Source: Marinibactrum halimedae (GTDB lineage: Bacteria; Pseudomonadota; Gammaproteobacteria; Pseudomonadales; Cellvibrionaceae). Taken from it: DNA of 64,000 nucleotides. Made by a program: the position numbers and the translations under genes. The DNA is taken from the NCBI RefSeq assembly GCF_021234875.1, contig NZ_JAJQVM010000029.1, forward strand, positions 1-64,000, in the 5' to 3' direction. This document shows positions 18,530-27,445 of the stretch, piece after piece (position 1 is the stretch's first letter; every line of letters begins with the position of its first letter). The notes under the pieces are model-generated. The model was not told where the DNA came from. It saw only the letters and a program-made list of their open reading frames with translations, and searched no databases.

Positions 18530-19204
18530 ATGATCAATTGGGATAACATCGATACGGTATTGTTGGATATGGACGGTACGCTGCTCGATTTGCACTACGA
18601 CAATTTTTTTTGGTTAGAGTATTTACCGAAGCGCTATGCACATATTCACAACGTGTCTTTAGAAGAGGCACGTGAATGCCTCATGCAGCATATTCGATCT
18701 CATGAGGGAACATTGAATTGGTATTGCTTGGAGTTTTGGTCAGAGGCATTACGTTTGAATGTTCGCTCAATCAAAGAAGAAGTGAAGCATAAAATTCGAG
18801 TACGCCCTTACGTCGAGGAATTTTTACAGGCGTTAAATCAAGCAGATAAGAAATCGGTTCTGATTACCAATGCTCATCCACAGAGCTTGGAATTAAAACT
18901 AGAGGTGACCCATATTGATCGTTGGTTGGATGTGGTGATTTCGTCCCATGAATTTCAGCAGCCCAAAGAAGCTCAAGCCTTTTGGTATGCACTGCAAGAT
19001 ATAGAGCAGTTTGATCCAGAGCGGACGCTCTTTATTGATGACACGTTAAGAGTTTTAGACAGCGCCAAATGTTATGGTATCCAACATTTGTTGTGTGTTC
19101 ATCAGCCCGATAGCCAAAGCTCACGCATCATTGCCGAGTACCCGGCCATTCGACACTTTGACGAAATTATGCCTGGAAAAATGACGGAGCGAGGTTGTCA
19201 ATGA
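18530..19204 (+). CDS. yrfG: GMP/IMP nucleotidase, HAD family
   Basis: A HAD-superfamily phosphatase close in sequence to E. coli YrfG, which dephosphorylates GMP and IMP. Motif I is DMDGTLLD (nucleophile D13, acid/base D15), followed by FFWLEYLPKRYA, TLNWYCLEFWSE, the motif II region VLITNAHPQSLELKLE and motif III/IV LFIDDTLRVLD. The chosen ATG (18530) gives 224 residues and aligns with the YrfG start; earlier in-frame ATGs extend to 18458. The stop overlaps the next start as ATGA, so translation is probably coupled to the ELM1-family gene. Confidence 0.9.
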   Translation: MINWDNIDTVLLDMDGTLLDLHYDNFFWLEYLPKRYAHIHNVSLEEARECLMQHIRSHEGTLNWYCLEFWSEALRLNVRSIKEEVKHKIRVRPYVEEFLQALNQADKKSVLITNAHPQSLELKLEVTHIDRWLDVVISSHEFQQPKEAQAFWYALQDIEQFDPERTLFIDDTLRVLDSAKCYGIQHLLCVHQPDSQSSRIIAEYPAIRHFDEIMPGKMTERGCQ

Positions 19205-20112
19205 GTTCGACATTAATCCTGTGGCGATTAATGGATGGAAAGCCGGGTCATGAAAAACAAAGTTTAGCGTTAGTGCAGGGGTTGCAGTGTCATCGGGAAT
19301 GTGAAGTTTTTGATATTGCCATTGAATATTCTGGAGCTCATTATCTTAAGCACGTATTTTCGAATCAGCCCATTTTTGACGCGAGTTTACCCTCACCGGA
19401 TTACCTAATTGGAGCGGGGCATAAAACGCATTTGCCGATGCTGGTTGCTAGGCGACGACATGGCGGAAAAGCCGTTGTCATTATGAACCCATCCCTACCA
19501 GCCTGTTTGTTTGATCACATAATTACACCCGCCCATGATAATTTTAAGGCCTCAAGTAAGCGAATCATTTGTACGCCTTCCCTTGCTCCTGCATTGGACA
19601 GTCACCCTGATCCTCAGCGTGGCTTGATTGTACTGGGGGGGGTAAGTAAACATTATGAATGGGAAGATGAGCGCCTAGTGCAGCAAATTGAAACCTTGTG
19701 TGCTCATTATCCCAATGTGCATTGGAAGCTTTCTACTTCAAGGCGTACGCCTGAATCGGCATTGCAAAAATTATTGTTAATTAATAGGGAAAATTTAGAT
19801 GTATTTGATGTGGCGGCCTTGCCAAAAAGTTGGTTGGACGAAGAATATGAGACAGCCGGCCATATCTGGATTACAGTGGATTCGGTGTCTATGTTAGCCG
19901 AAGCACTGAATACGAAAGCGCGTGTTGGCATGTTAAATCTTCAAGGCGGAGAAAGCTCAACAAAAATGCAACGATTTCGACAAACCTTGCTGTCGTCTGG
20001 GTGGGTTGGTGACTGTTCTGGCACTGAGTTGAAAGAAGGGCCGATTCGTTCACAGCCTGTTAATGCACATCTTTCTGTGGCGAGATCTATACTGGAATCG
20101 ATACAAAAATAG
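19201..20112 (+). CDS. ELM1/GtrOC1-family protein (COG3660-type)
   Basis: A 303-residue protein with the features of the ELM1 family, named after a plant mitochondrial-fission protein but widespread in bacteria with unknown biochemical role. It has a glycosyltransferase-B-like layout: N-terminal WRLMDGKPGHEKQSLALVQGL, then DYLIGAGHKTHLPMLVARR, and the C-terminal half with VLGGVSKHYEWEDE, LSTSRRTP and ITVDSVSMLAEALNT followed by GESSTKMQRFRQTL. The ATG at 19201 overlaps the upstream stop by four bases, with GAGG before it. Bacterial members often sit near LPS genes, and the large glycosyltransferase cluster here begins about 1 kb on. Confidence 0.82.
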   Translation: MSSTLILWRLMDGKPGHEKQSLALVQGLQCHRECEVFDIAIEYSGAHYLKHVFSNQPIFDASLPSPDYLIGAGHKTHLPMLVARRRHGGKAVVIMNPSLPACLFDHIITPAHDNFKASSKRIICTPSLAPALDSHPDPQRGLIVLGGVSKHYEWEDERLVQQIETLCAHYPNVHWKLSTSRRTPESALQKLLLINRENLDVFDVAALPKSWLDEEYETAGHIWITVDSVSMLAEALNTKARVGMLNLQGGESSTKMQRFRQTLLSSGWVGDCSGTELKEGPIRSQPVNAHLSVARSILESIQK

Positions 20113-20211
20113 TTAGATATAAGCACTTTTTGATTGTTCTTTATTTGATGGGGGTGTTATTAGGAGTTGTTGTTGGAATATAAGCAGGAAGCTAAATTAA
20201 GGAGTGGTAAA

Positions 20212-20280
20212 ATGGGGCTTTACTCATTAAGAAAAGGCTGGTTACTCACTACACTCATAAATGAATTGAAATATTCGTGA
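20212..20280 (+). CDS. 22-residue leader/coupling ORF before the glycosyltransferase
   Basis: An ATG with an excellent ribosome site (AAGGAG eight bases upstream) opens a 22-codon frame, MGLYSLRKGWLLTTLINELK plus two residues. Its TGA overlaps the GTG start of the next gene (GTGA). The downstream GTG has no good ribosome site of its own, which suggests coupling. It could instead be the true N-terminus of the glycosyltransferase cut off by a frameshift of the DNA or the assembly. Confidence 0.45.
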   Translation: MGLYSLRKGWLLTTLINELKYS

Positions 20281-21185
20281 TTATTAGCGCTCATAAAGAT
20301 AGACGACGCCTACGGCGTGCAAAGAAACGAATGTCGGAAGTGTCGGATACTCGCACGATATTACGGCAGCAACAACTTGAGCAAAGTGCTCTTCTTAATA
20401 CAACAAGTGGTGTTGGTAATGACTCTGAACATCACCTTGTTGTAACGCTTACTACCCATAAAAAGCGATTGCCGGATGTTTACTTAACTATTGAGAGTTT
20501 ATTACAGCAATCTTTCAAGCCTGATATGGTGATATTGTGTATTTCAAAACAGGATATCGATGAGCTTGATATCCCTGCTACATTAACTGCACAGCAAGAA
20601 CGTGGGCTTACGTTACTATGGGTACCTGAAGATTTAGGGCCTTATACCAAATACTATTATTCTTTGAAAGCATATCCCGAGAGTCTGATGATTACAGTGG
20701 ATGACGATATTATGTATGCCAATGACTTAGTTGATGGTCTGTATCGGAGCTATTTACGATCACCCGAGTGCATTCATGCGAATCGAGCACATAAAATGTT
20801 GTTTGATGGGCGAGGGGAGTTACTCCCGTATTCACAGTGGGAGTGGTCTACGAAAGATAGCCAACCTTCTCTATGCATATTTCCAACAGGTGTGGGTGGT
20901 GTACTTTACCCACCTGGAAGTTTACATGAAGATGCTTTTAACCGTGATCTATTCCAATATCTTAGTCCTAAAGCTGATGATGTCTGGTTAAAGGCTATGA
21001 GTATGTTGCAAGGTACACTATGCTGTACGATCGATGATGACCGTGATTGGCCTTGCAGAAATCCGACTATTTTTGAATCTCAAAATGTGAGTTTAAAACG
21101 AGATAATAAAAAACAAAAAAGTGGGAATACAGAAAAAATTGAGGCGACATTTGCCCATTATCGGTTGGGTGAGTTACTTAAGTAA
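20277..21185 (+). CDS. Putative glycosyltransferase (GT-A-like, DDD motif)
   Basis: A 302-residue cytosolic protein. After a basic N-terminus it shows HHLVVTLTTHKKRLPDVYLT (residues 52-71), PDMVILCISK and PYTKYYYSLKAYPESLMIT, then a DXD-like VDDDIMYANDLV metal site. An acidic DDVWLKAMS segment, usual for GT2-like enzymes, follows. Donor and acceptor cannot be told. The start is the GTG at 20277, overlapping the 22-codon ORF; an ATG at 20331 would remove 18 residues. It converges with the LPS cluster on the other strand, its stop lying two bases from that of the last cluster gene. Confidence 0.72.
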   Translation: MIISAHKDRRRLRRAKKRMSEVSDTRTILRQQQLEQSALLNTTSGVGNDSEHHLVVTLTTHKKRLPDVYLTIESLLQQSFKPDMVILCISKQDIDELDIPATLTAQQERGLTLLWVPEDLGPYTKYYYSLKAYPESLMITVDDDIMYANDLVDGLYRSYLRSPECIHANRAHKMLFDGRGELLPYSQWEWSTKDSQPSLCIFPTGVGGVLYPPGSLHEDAFNRDLFQYLSPKADDVWLKAMSMLQGTLCCTIDDDRDWPCRNPTIFESQNVSLKRDNKKQKSGNTEKIEATFAHYRLGELLK

Positions 21186-21186
21186 C

Positions 21187-22026
21187 TCATCTTTTTAAGA
21201 TATGTTGCATTCTTGGATTGCCTTTTTTATCAAAGGCAGCTTGTCCGCGAAGAAAAGCTGAAACACCACCTAGCCTTGCTTTATATTTCATTCTTTTGTT
21301 TTTAGAGAAGCTAAGAAACCTTTTTACGGAGTACCGGACGTATAAGGCTAATGCGCTATGTCGCCCGTTGTTTAGTTGATGCTTCTTCAGGAAGTACATG
21401 CTAGACCAACCTACGTGCCACTGTTTAAAGTAGGAGATAGCAGGCGAAGTACCGGAGGATGTACCCTTTATATGAGGAAAATAAATATCATTTAATCGTA
21501 AAATTTGTTTGTTTTCATGGACTGTTCTTAAGCATAAATCTTTTTCTTCGTAAAAAAGAAATATATTTTCATCAAAAATTTTTCTTTTTTCGTACTTATT
21601 GAAGTCAATTAGCATTGCTGCACCTAGCACAAAGTTTACCGAATTTATGCCTCTCAGATTCTTCTGCTTTTCGGTGATTGCAGGTGCGAATATGGCATTT
21701 TTTTCATTGTTTTTTGAAGTGGCGAGTCGATAAAATTCAATAATGTCTTTTTCTGAAACGTTAATGTCTGGATTTAATAATAAACAAAATCGACTGGCTG
21801 CTTTCGAGAAGCCAGCGTTTGCCGCTCTTCCATAACCTTCATTTTTACTAAGTTGCACAACTGTAGTAGATGGAAAGGTTGATTGTAGTTTCTCTTGAGA
21901 GTTGTCGCTACTGCAGTTGTCAACAATAATGACATTAAAGTGCTTTGAAGTAACAACACTTTTTAAACAAGACAGAATTGAATCTGCACTGTTGAAGGAA
22001 ACAATAACTACGGTGAGATCAATCAT
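21187..22026 (-). CDS. Glycosyltransferase family 2 (rhamnosyltransferase-like)
   Basis: A 279-residue GT2 enzyme: LTVVIVSFNSADSILSCL at the N-terminus, VDNCSSDNSQE, the metal-binding LLLNPDIN and the acidic FLFYEEKDLCLR that usually carries the catalytic base. This layout is typical of WbbL-like rhamnosyltransferases, which would suit the dTDP-rhamnose genes at 3-4.6 kb, but substrate is inference. The DNA is noticeably more AT-rich than its neighbours, as is common for O-antigen genes acquired by transfer. Its start overlaps the end of the upstream gene by eight bases, so it is the last gene of the leftward cluster. Confidence 0.88.
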   Translation of the reverse strand: MIDLTVVIVSFNSADSILSCLKSVVTSKHFNVIIVDNCSSDNSQEKLQSTFPSTTVVQLSKNEGYGRAANAGFSKAASRFCLLLNPDINVSEKDIIEFYRLATSKNNEKNAIFAPAITEKQKNLRGINSVNFVLGAAMLIDFNKYEKRKIFDENIFLFYEEKDLCLRTVHENKQILRLNDIYFPHIKGTSSGTSPAISYFKQWHVGWSSMYFLKKHQLNNGRHSALALYVRYSVKRFLSFSKNKRMKYKARLGGVSAFLRGQAAFDKKGNPRMQHILKR

Positions 22027-23062
22027 TGTGATTTATTACCTGCCTATAAAAATCAACCGTTTGTTCCGCAACGACCTGTGGAGAGAGCGAAGATAAATCT
22101 AAAGAGGCGTTTTTATCTCTATGCGATAGCCAATTTAGTGCTTCATTTAGCTTTTCAGCGGTTAATGGTTGTTCATATAGATAGAGCCATTGTTCACCAA
22201 ACACCTTTTTTAGATCATTAAAGGTACTGATAGCGGGGGCAATAATGGGTTTATGAAAAGTCAAGGCTAATATTGCTGTGCCGGAATTTAATACTGTGGT
22301 GTAAGGAAGGACAATGGCATCTGAAGATTGAAATAGATCCGCTGTTTCTTCATCTGATATATGCTTAAAACAAGCACTTATATTGTTATCTTGATCAATA
22401 GTGGATTTCACGTCAGTTGAAATACCATGCTTTCCTAGATTACCAGCAATGTGAAGGTGCGTACTCTTTGAGTCTAGTTGTTTGAAGACTCGCACTAAAG
22501 TCTCGATACCTTTATGTGAGCGTATTTTGCCATAGGAAAGTAGGTTCGTACCTGTTTTTTCGAAGTATGCATCGCTATCACACTCACTGAGTTTATTTTG
22601 GTACCACCCATGGTAGTGATGATGTGGAATTACCGAAAATGGAATAGAGCAATGGTCTGGGTACATCTCACAAAATTTACTTCTGCTGGCTTCTGACAAA
22701 AAAATCAAACCATCCAATTGCGATAATAACTGGTTGATCATTTTTGAGGTAACGATCGGATGGCGCTCGGTGTGTGGCTTCAAGTTATGAACGGTCCAAA
22801 TGACTTTTCCTCCCTGTTTTTGAATCCGTTCCATTGCCCGTAACAACTTAAAAAAGCGCCATCGGATTTTCCAAATATGCCGTCCTCTTAAAATCAAATC
22901 AGGCCAATGCAGATGTAAAATATGTTCGTTAGCGGTGGACATTTTACGTCCATGGAACTCATGTACATCGGCAAGAGGTTCCATGGCAGCATACAATATA
23001 TGATTGTATGGGTTGTTGGCTTTGTTACTTGACTTGGGCCAAGCAAGAACTTGTAATTTCAC
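22019..23062 (-). CDS. GT-B fold glycosyltransferase
   Basis: About 347 residues from the GTG at 23062 (MKLQVLAWPKSSNKANNPYN); the frame extends to a TTG at 23080 without a ribosome site. An N-terminal domain with HLHWPDLILRG and KVIWTVHNLKPHTERHP is followed by DGLIFLSEASRSKF and then a C-terminal nucleotide-sugar domain: LLSYGKIRSHKGIETLVRVF, LHIAGNLG, DAIVLPYTTVLNSGTAILAL. This matches GT4-type retaining transferases of exopolysaccharide and O-antigen pathways. It overlaps the next gene by 8 bases (15 bases after the ligase gene stop), so it is part of the operon. Confidence 0.82.
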   Translation of the reverse strand: MKLQVLAWPKSSNKANNPYNHILYAAMEPLADVHEFHGRKMSTANEHILHLHWPDLILRGRHIWKIRWRFFKLLRAMERIQKQGGKVIWTVHNLKPHTERHPIVTSKMINQLLSQLDGLIFLSEASRSKFCEMYPDHCSIPFSVIPHHHYHGWYQNKLSECDSDAYFEKTGTNLLSYGKIRSHKGIETLVRVFKQLDSKSTHLHIAGNLGKHGISTDVKSTIDQDNNISACFKHISDEETADLFQSSDAIVLPYTTVLNSGTAILALTFHKPIIAPAISTFNDLKKVFGEQWLYLYEQPLTAEKLNEALNWLSHRDKNASLDLSSLSPQVVAEQTVDFYRQVINHND

Positions 23063-23093
23063 GTTAACTATGCCTTGCAAACTAAATTTAACG

Positions 23094-24347
23094 TCATATT
23101 TGCTTTATTGCTTCAACATTGTCTTTTGAGTTTATTCTAGCCGAAGAGTAAAAATGGCTGAGCAGTAGTATTGACATCATGGGGATCCAATAGAGGAACC
23201 AAGTATAGCTTGGTCTCGTCAGTGGCTGCTGAGAGTAAACTAAGGCAGCAATAACACCACTCGAAAACCATACCATTAGAAAAATGCCGCTGGGGTGATT
23301 TTTAAGAAATTTCAGGCCCTGCGTAAAAGTATAGGTAATTTGCGTGAAGATGAGAGCAATGGATACCAACCCTCCGAATCGATAGGTGTCGAAGATAAAG
23401 CTGTGTGCTTGTCCAAATGTGATGTTATCTGCAACGATATCTACACGGTAATTCAATCCATTCCCGAATAACCATCGATCACCAACTTGATTAATGGCTT
23501 CTTGCCAAAGCTCCCATCGAATAAAAAAGCTATAAACTCGGCTAAAAGTATTTGTACCAAAAGCTAGCCATGCACTTATTGCAATTCCTAAGGCCACAGC
23601 AAAGCAGCCGATAAGTTTGTTGCCATGACGCATACTGCTAATAAGGAAAACTCCGGTTACTAAAAAGAGTATGGCAAGAGGAATTTTACTTTGTGTCAAT
23701 AAGATGCAAAGTAATGGCGGAAGTATTGAACATATCGATAAATGTCGTAATTTTCCATCTAGTTGAGTGATTAGGTACGCATTAGCTAAAACGCTCGTCA
23801 AATAAAACATGGCGATTCGGTTGGTGTCGCCTCCCCAGGCAAGGCCCTTAAAACGTATCAGTTCCCCTGCTGATAGGGCCTCAAAATTGATATAAAAATA
23901 ATGAGATAGCCCAATTATCGCACTTAGTGAGCCAATCCAGGCAATACCTTTTATCCAGTGTTCAAATAGTTTCTCACGCGATTCGAGTAGAAATTGAATG
24001 GCTATGGCGAGTAAGAAAAGCAATAAAACGACTTTGAAAAAAAACACACTACTTTTAGGGCGTGTGGAAAGTTCGGGGTCTGCCCAAAAATGGCTGGTAG
24101 CCAGATAAATCGGGAGTAATAAAAATACGCCGATACTTCGCCAAGGGAGCGTTTGGGGGCGAGTAATGGGTAATAGCATGAAAAGAGGAATGACAATCAA
24201 TGAATAATAACTGGATTGAATGCCGGCGTTTCCAGGGAAAACAAAAAAGCCACAGGTAATACAATAAAATCCGATTAAAAGTGCCCATTGCCAAAATGCA
24301 ATCCATTTTTCTTTAAATAGGCTTCCTGAAATTGGTAATGCGGTCAT
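23094..24347 (-). CDS. O-antigen ligase family membrane protein (WaaL/Wzy_C)
   Basis: A polytopic inner-membrane protein of about 417 residues with roughly ten to twelve hydrophobic segments. The start is probably the ATG at 24347, which has AAGGA five bases upstream; a GTG at 24359 is less likely. The Wzy_C region has LTQSKIPLAILFL, then a periplasmic loop with HSFIFDTYRFGG, whose His and surroundings resemble the functional loop of O-antigen ligases. Such proteins join undecaprenyl-linked O-chains to lipid A-core, or polymerise O-units. No separate Wzx flippase or chain-length regulator is in the cluster. Confidence 0.82.
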   Translation of the reverse strand: MTALPISGSLFKEKWIAFWQWALLIGFYCITCGFFVFPGNAGIQSSYYSLIVIPLFMLLPITRPQTLPWRSIGVFLLLPIYLATSHFWADPELSTRPKSSVFFFKVVLLLFLLAIAIQFLLESREKLFEHWIKGIAWIGSLSAIIGLSHYFYINFEALSAGELIRFKGLAWGGDTNRIAMFYLTSVLANAYLITQLDGKLRHLSICSILPPLLCILLTQSKIPLAILFLVTGVFLISSMRHGNKLIGCFAVALGIAISAWLAFGTNTFSRVYSFFIRWELWQEAINQVGDRWLFGNGLNYRVDIVADNITFGQAHSFIFDTYRFGGLVSIALIFTQITYTFTQGLKFLKNHPSGIFLMVWFSSGVIAALVYSQQPLTRPSYTWFLYWIPMMSILLLSHFYSSARINSKDNVEAIKQI

Positions 24348-24414
24348 TGAGTCCTTCACAATTAGTAGTGTTAATGATTAAGTTAGGGAGAATGGTAAAA
24401 TAAACCCATATACC

Positions 24415-25455
24415 TTAACGAGTAAGATGTTCGAAAAATTGCAAATACGCACCCGTAATCACTTTCTGAGAATAATGTGTTTCATAATGGCATTTTGCGT
24501 TGACAGCTAACTTTTTACCCAACGTAGGGGAATCCAGTATCACATTAATGTGGCTTGCTAAGGCGCCATCGTCATCAATTTCACACAATAATCCAGTGGT
24601 TTCATGCTCAATGAGTTCTCCTGGGCCCTGTGAGCGTGTAGCCACAATGGGGCATTGATTGAACCACGCTTCAGGAACAATGCTGCCTAAACCTTCATGG
24701 CGTGATGAGCAAATGTACACATCCGCCGTTCGCAATAAGGCATTGATGTCATTTCTCCAGCCAAGAAAACGAACGCGCTCGTTGAGCTCAAGTGCGGAGC
24801 ACAATGATTTTAAGGCTTTTTCTTCCGGGCCGGAGCCTGCTAGCCACAGTGTACCTTGAGGCACTTTTTTAAAGGCTTTCAGCAGAGTATCAAAGGCTTT
24901 ATTTTCGTGAAGCCGCCCTGTAGCAAGCAGAATAGGCTCTTGCCCATTCGTGTTAAAGCTTGATCGCGGTAATGGGTCAGCTGAGGTTTCATCAACAAAA
25001 TTGCCGATTTTTGTCACCCGGCTTGGCGGCATCCCTCCTTGTATTAAATGGTCGCAAATCCCTTTCGTTATACCAATCCAATGATCGCAATGGCGATAGT
25101 ATTTTAAGTCGTAGTAATGCCCTAGGCGCCCGACCAGTTGATAATGAGTTGATGCCGGTGTCAGTGACGTGGCTCGATTCATGTAGCTGAGCACAATGTC
25201 GGGAGAAAAATCACGTAGTGCTTTTCGATACTGCCAATGATCTAGCAGGCTGAGTTTTCCCCCGAAACGAAACGTATTGTAATCAACGCCTGCCTTTTGA
25301 AGACGCTCTTCCCGCAGTACGTTCGGTCGTGTGAACGCTCTTTGTTGCAGGTTGGGATACTCTTGCAAGGCACAAGCCATGCGAGTGAAATAATTTTCTG
25401 CGCCACCTGCGGAGCCGCCAGCAAGCACTTGTGCGAGCTTGATGGATGTTGTCAT
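24415..25455 (-). CDS. Glycosyltransferase family 4
   Basis: A 346-residue GT-B enzyme beginning LAQVLAGGSAGGAENYFTRM, the usual glycine-rich N-terminal motif. The C-terminal domain has ILLATGRLHENKAFDTLLKA, LWLAGSGPEEKAL, RVRFLGWRNDINALL and the E-x7-E type SSRHEGLGSIVPEAWFNQCP. The ATG at 25455 follows AAAGGAATACACAAG. It probably transfers a hexose or heptose in LPS core assembly; the neighbouring YrbL-like kinase and ligase support this context. Confidence 0.9.
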   Translation of the reverse strand: MTTSIKLAQVLAGGSAGGAENYFTRMACALQEYPNLQQRAFTRPNVLREERLQKAGVDYNTFRFGGKLSLLDHWQYRKALRDFSPDIVLSYMNRATSLTPASTHYQLVGRLGHYYDLKYYRHCDHWIGITKGICDHLIQGGMPPSRVTKIGNFVDETSADPLPRSSFNTNGQEPILLATGRLHENKAFDTLLKAFKKVPQGTLWLAGSGPEEKALKSLCSALELNERVRFLGWRNDINALLRTADVYICSSRHEGLGSIVPEAWFNQCPIVATRSQGPGELIEHETTGLLCEIDDDGALASHINVILDSPTLGKKLAVNAKCHYETHYSQKVITGAYLQFFEHLTR

Positions 25456-25486
25456 CTTGTGTATTCCTTTTGAAGTGGAAGTGCTA

Positions 25487-26227
25487 TCACGGTGTTTCTA
25501 TCTCCGGAAGGCGTCGTTGTTGCTCTTCCATCCACCCGTGATACCCCCATTCTCCGTTCTGTGCTTTCGTTTCTAATAGTTGTTGAATTGCTTGGTTCAG
25601 GCGTTGCGCTTTGCGGTATGATTTTTTTCGCGCAATGTGTCGGCTCCAGTACGCTACCGGGAGTGGGTCTGCCCATCCTATTCCATCGATTACCACAATC
25701 CGGTGAGGTTGTTGTTGTTTTTGTTGAACCACCAGATTATGCAGTAATAAATTTCGTGATGGCATTCCTAGCTCTACCCAGGAATGTTGAAACGCTTGGA
25801 TGATGGCTTGTAAATGCTCTGTTAAGCCGTTCACCCAGATGTATTGTTTGAGTGAAAGAGAGATAAGCTGATCGTCATCCATTATGATTTCGGTGGTCAA
25901 ACCGGTGCCATGGTTAGTGTTAATAAATCCAAAGCAACGAGGAATTAACTGGTAGGCGGCTTCACCTATGGAATGGTTGATTCGTTCATACACTCGAAAT
26001 TCATCTATGTTGTCGTCAAAGCAGTGCAAGGGTTTGAGTGAGGCCGGAAATGATTTCTTTGCACGTTTGATTGCTGGTGTACGATCTGGCCGACAAACCT
26101 TGATACACCGATGCTGATTGCGAGGGTCCACAAAACATAATCGGTTTCCTCCTTGGGCGAAGGCATTTTCAATACTGCCTAAGTTAACGAAATCAGAAGA
26201 ACTCGATGAGTTTATTTTGGAATTCAT
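25487..26227 (-). CDS. YrbL-like (PhoP-regulated type) putative kinase
   Basis: A 246-residue protein resembling the YrbL family, a remote protein-kinase/LPS-kinase-like fold of unknown activity, regulated by PhoP in enterics. Features: AFAQGGNRLCFVDPRNQHRC with IKVCRP (ATP-site-like Lys), FRVYERI, IPRCFGFINTNHGTGLTTEI (the family's GxGLxxE hinge), then NLLLHNLVV and IVVIDGIGWADPLP as the catalytic-loop and DG equivalents. It sits between glycosyltransferase genes on the same strand, suggesting a role in modifying the LPS core, for instance by phosphorylation. That role is inference. Confidence 0.78.
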   Translation of the reverse strand: MNSKINSSSSSDFVNLGSIENAFAQGGNRLCFVDPRNQHRCIKVCRPDRTPAIKRAKKSFPASLKPLHCFDDNIDEFRVYERINHSIGEAAYQLIPRCFGFINTNHGTGLTTEIIMDDDQLISLSLKQYIWVNGLTEHLQAIIQAFQHSWVELGMPSRNLLLHNLVVQQKQQQPHRIVVIDGIGWADPLPVAYWSRHIARKKSYRKAQRLNQAIQQLLETKAQNGEWGYHGWMEEQQRRLPEIETP

Positions 26228-26254
26228 GATAATGATCAGCTTTGCAAACTATCG

Positions 26255-27289
26255 CTAAGAATTGGACTTAAGCCAAACATAATCATGGCTGAAAGGCTGC
26301 TGCAACGTCGCTTCCACAATATATTGTGCATACAGCGTCGAATTTATTTCTTGGTGAAAAAACGTGCGTGCGTTACTGGCCCATGCCTTGCGTTTTTCGA
26401 CGTCATGATAAAACTCTCGGATTTTCTGGAGTAGCTCTTCTTGACCAGTGAAGTATACGAGAGTTTCCTCAGGCATGAGTCGGTCAAACCCATTGGCTGC
26501 ATGAGTAAAGGTTAACAACCCATTGCCCACCAGTTGTGCCATGCGCGCAGAAGAATACCAGTCAAAGTTTTCTTGCCGATTTAAATTTAAGCCCATGGCG
26601 CTGTTGGCCAAGGCATTGTCGTAATCTCGGCCCCACACACCGGGTTCGTTAAAACTGCCAGGGGTGCGAAAAGTGAATTTGTCTTTGAATGCTGTTTTCA
26701 ATTCGTCTTTTAAAAAAGACACCAATTGCCCGCGAGAGGTGTAGGCTGTTTCTTTGCTGCAAAAAATGAGATCGGTGGCTAGCTGATCCTGTTGTGAGGT
26801 GTCTGCTGTTTCGATTGAGCTGTCTACTGGGTTAGGCATGTGCCAGAGTTTTGCGCGTTTTCCAGAAAATGGAGCCAGCAGCGATTCGCCAGTAGAGACA
26901 AACATGGCATCTGCCACATCACAGCGGGCGTGAATTTTTTCGACATTAACTGGTACAAACAAAGGGTCATTATTGCAACAGGCGATGGCCATATTGGGCT
27001 GCTGCGCCCGTGCTTGGTTGAGCGTATCGTTGGAAATAATATCGCAATGCCCAACGATCATTAGATCCGGCTCGAAGGCTTCGACGGTTTGTAACAGACG
27101 TTGATTGGCTTTTTTCTTGCCCAAATCTCGAATGCCCAAGGGCGCTTCAAAAGCGGCCACATCTCGATCACTGAAAGCTTGAACACAATGGCCATTTCGA
27201 ATTAACCCAAAGTACAGTTTCTGTGCCCAACTAACGCGGTTGTGTCCATATTTTCGTAATTGTTGATGGGCAACGTGAAGAATTCGCAT
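26255..27289 (-). CDS. CgeB-like GT-B glycosyltransferase
   Basis: A 344-residue protein with MRILHVAHQQLRKYGHNRVS at the N-terminus, FEPDLMIVGHCDIIS and MAIACCNNDPLF. The C-terminal pattern is that of the YkvP/CgeB-type glycosyltransferases (Glyco_trans_1_2): NLNRQENFDWYSSARMAQLV, GNGLLTFTHAANGFDRLM, VYFTGQEELLQKIREFY and KAWASNARTFFH. It belongs to the leftward LPS cluster, 27 bases upstream of the YrbL-like gene. The acceptor is unknown. Confidence 0.8.
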   Translation of the reverse strand: MRILHVAHQQLRKYGHNRVSWAQKLYFGLIRNGHCVQAFSDRDVAAFEAPLGIRDLGKKKANQRLLQTVEAFEPDLMIVGHCDIISNDTLNQARAQQPNMAIACCNNDPLFVPVNVEKIHARCDVADAMFVSTGESLLAPFSGKRAKLWHMPNPVDSSIETADTSQQDQLATDLIFCSKETAYTSRGQLVSFLKDELKTAFKDKFTFRTPGSFNEPGVWGRDYDNALANSAMGLNLNRQENFDWYSSARMAQLVGNGLLTFTHAANGFDRLMPEETLVYFTGQEELLQKIREFYHDVEKRKAWASNARTFFHQEINSTLYAQYIVEATLQQPFSHDYVWLKSNS

Positions 27290-27337
27290 GGTGTCTCAGT
27301 CTGTATTGGGTGGTGGCGCGTTGCATTATGACTGGAT

Positions 27338-27387
27338 GTCGTTATTAAGTTGGCTATTAACTCAGCGATTAATTCGTCAATAACGAC
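27338..27387. repeat. Inverted repeat in the gap between two glycosyltransferase genes
   Basis: A perfect 9-bp pair, GTCGTTATT (27338-27346) and AATAACGAC (27379-27387), 32 bases apart, in the 156-bp gap. The interior repeats ATTAA words. With no T tract this is not a clear terminator. Confidence 0.4.
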
Positions 27388-27445
27388 GATACCTCAGCCG
27401 GCAAAAACAGGGCGAATATAGCGGTTATCCTAGCCCACTTCAATT

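Noticed and set aside
25492-25803. 103-codon plus-strand frame opposite the YrbL-like gene
   Set aside because: Antisense shadow; no ribosome site or family.
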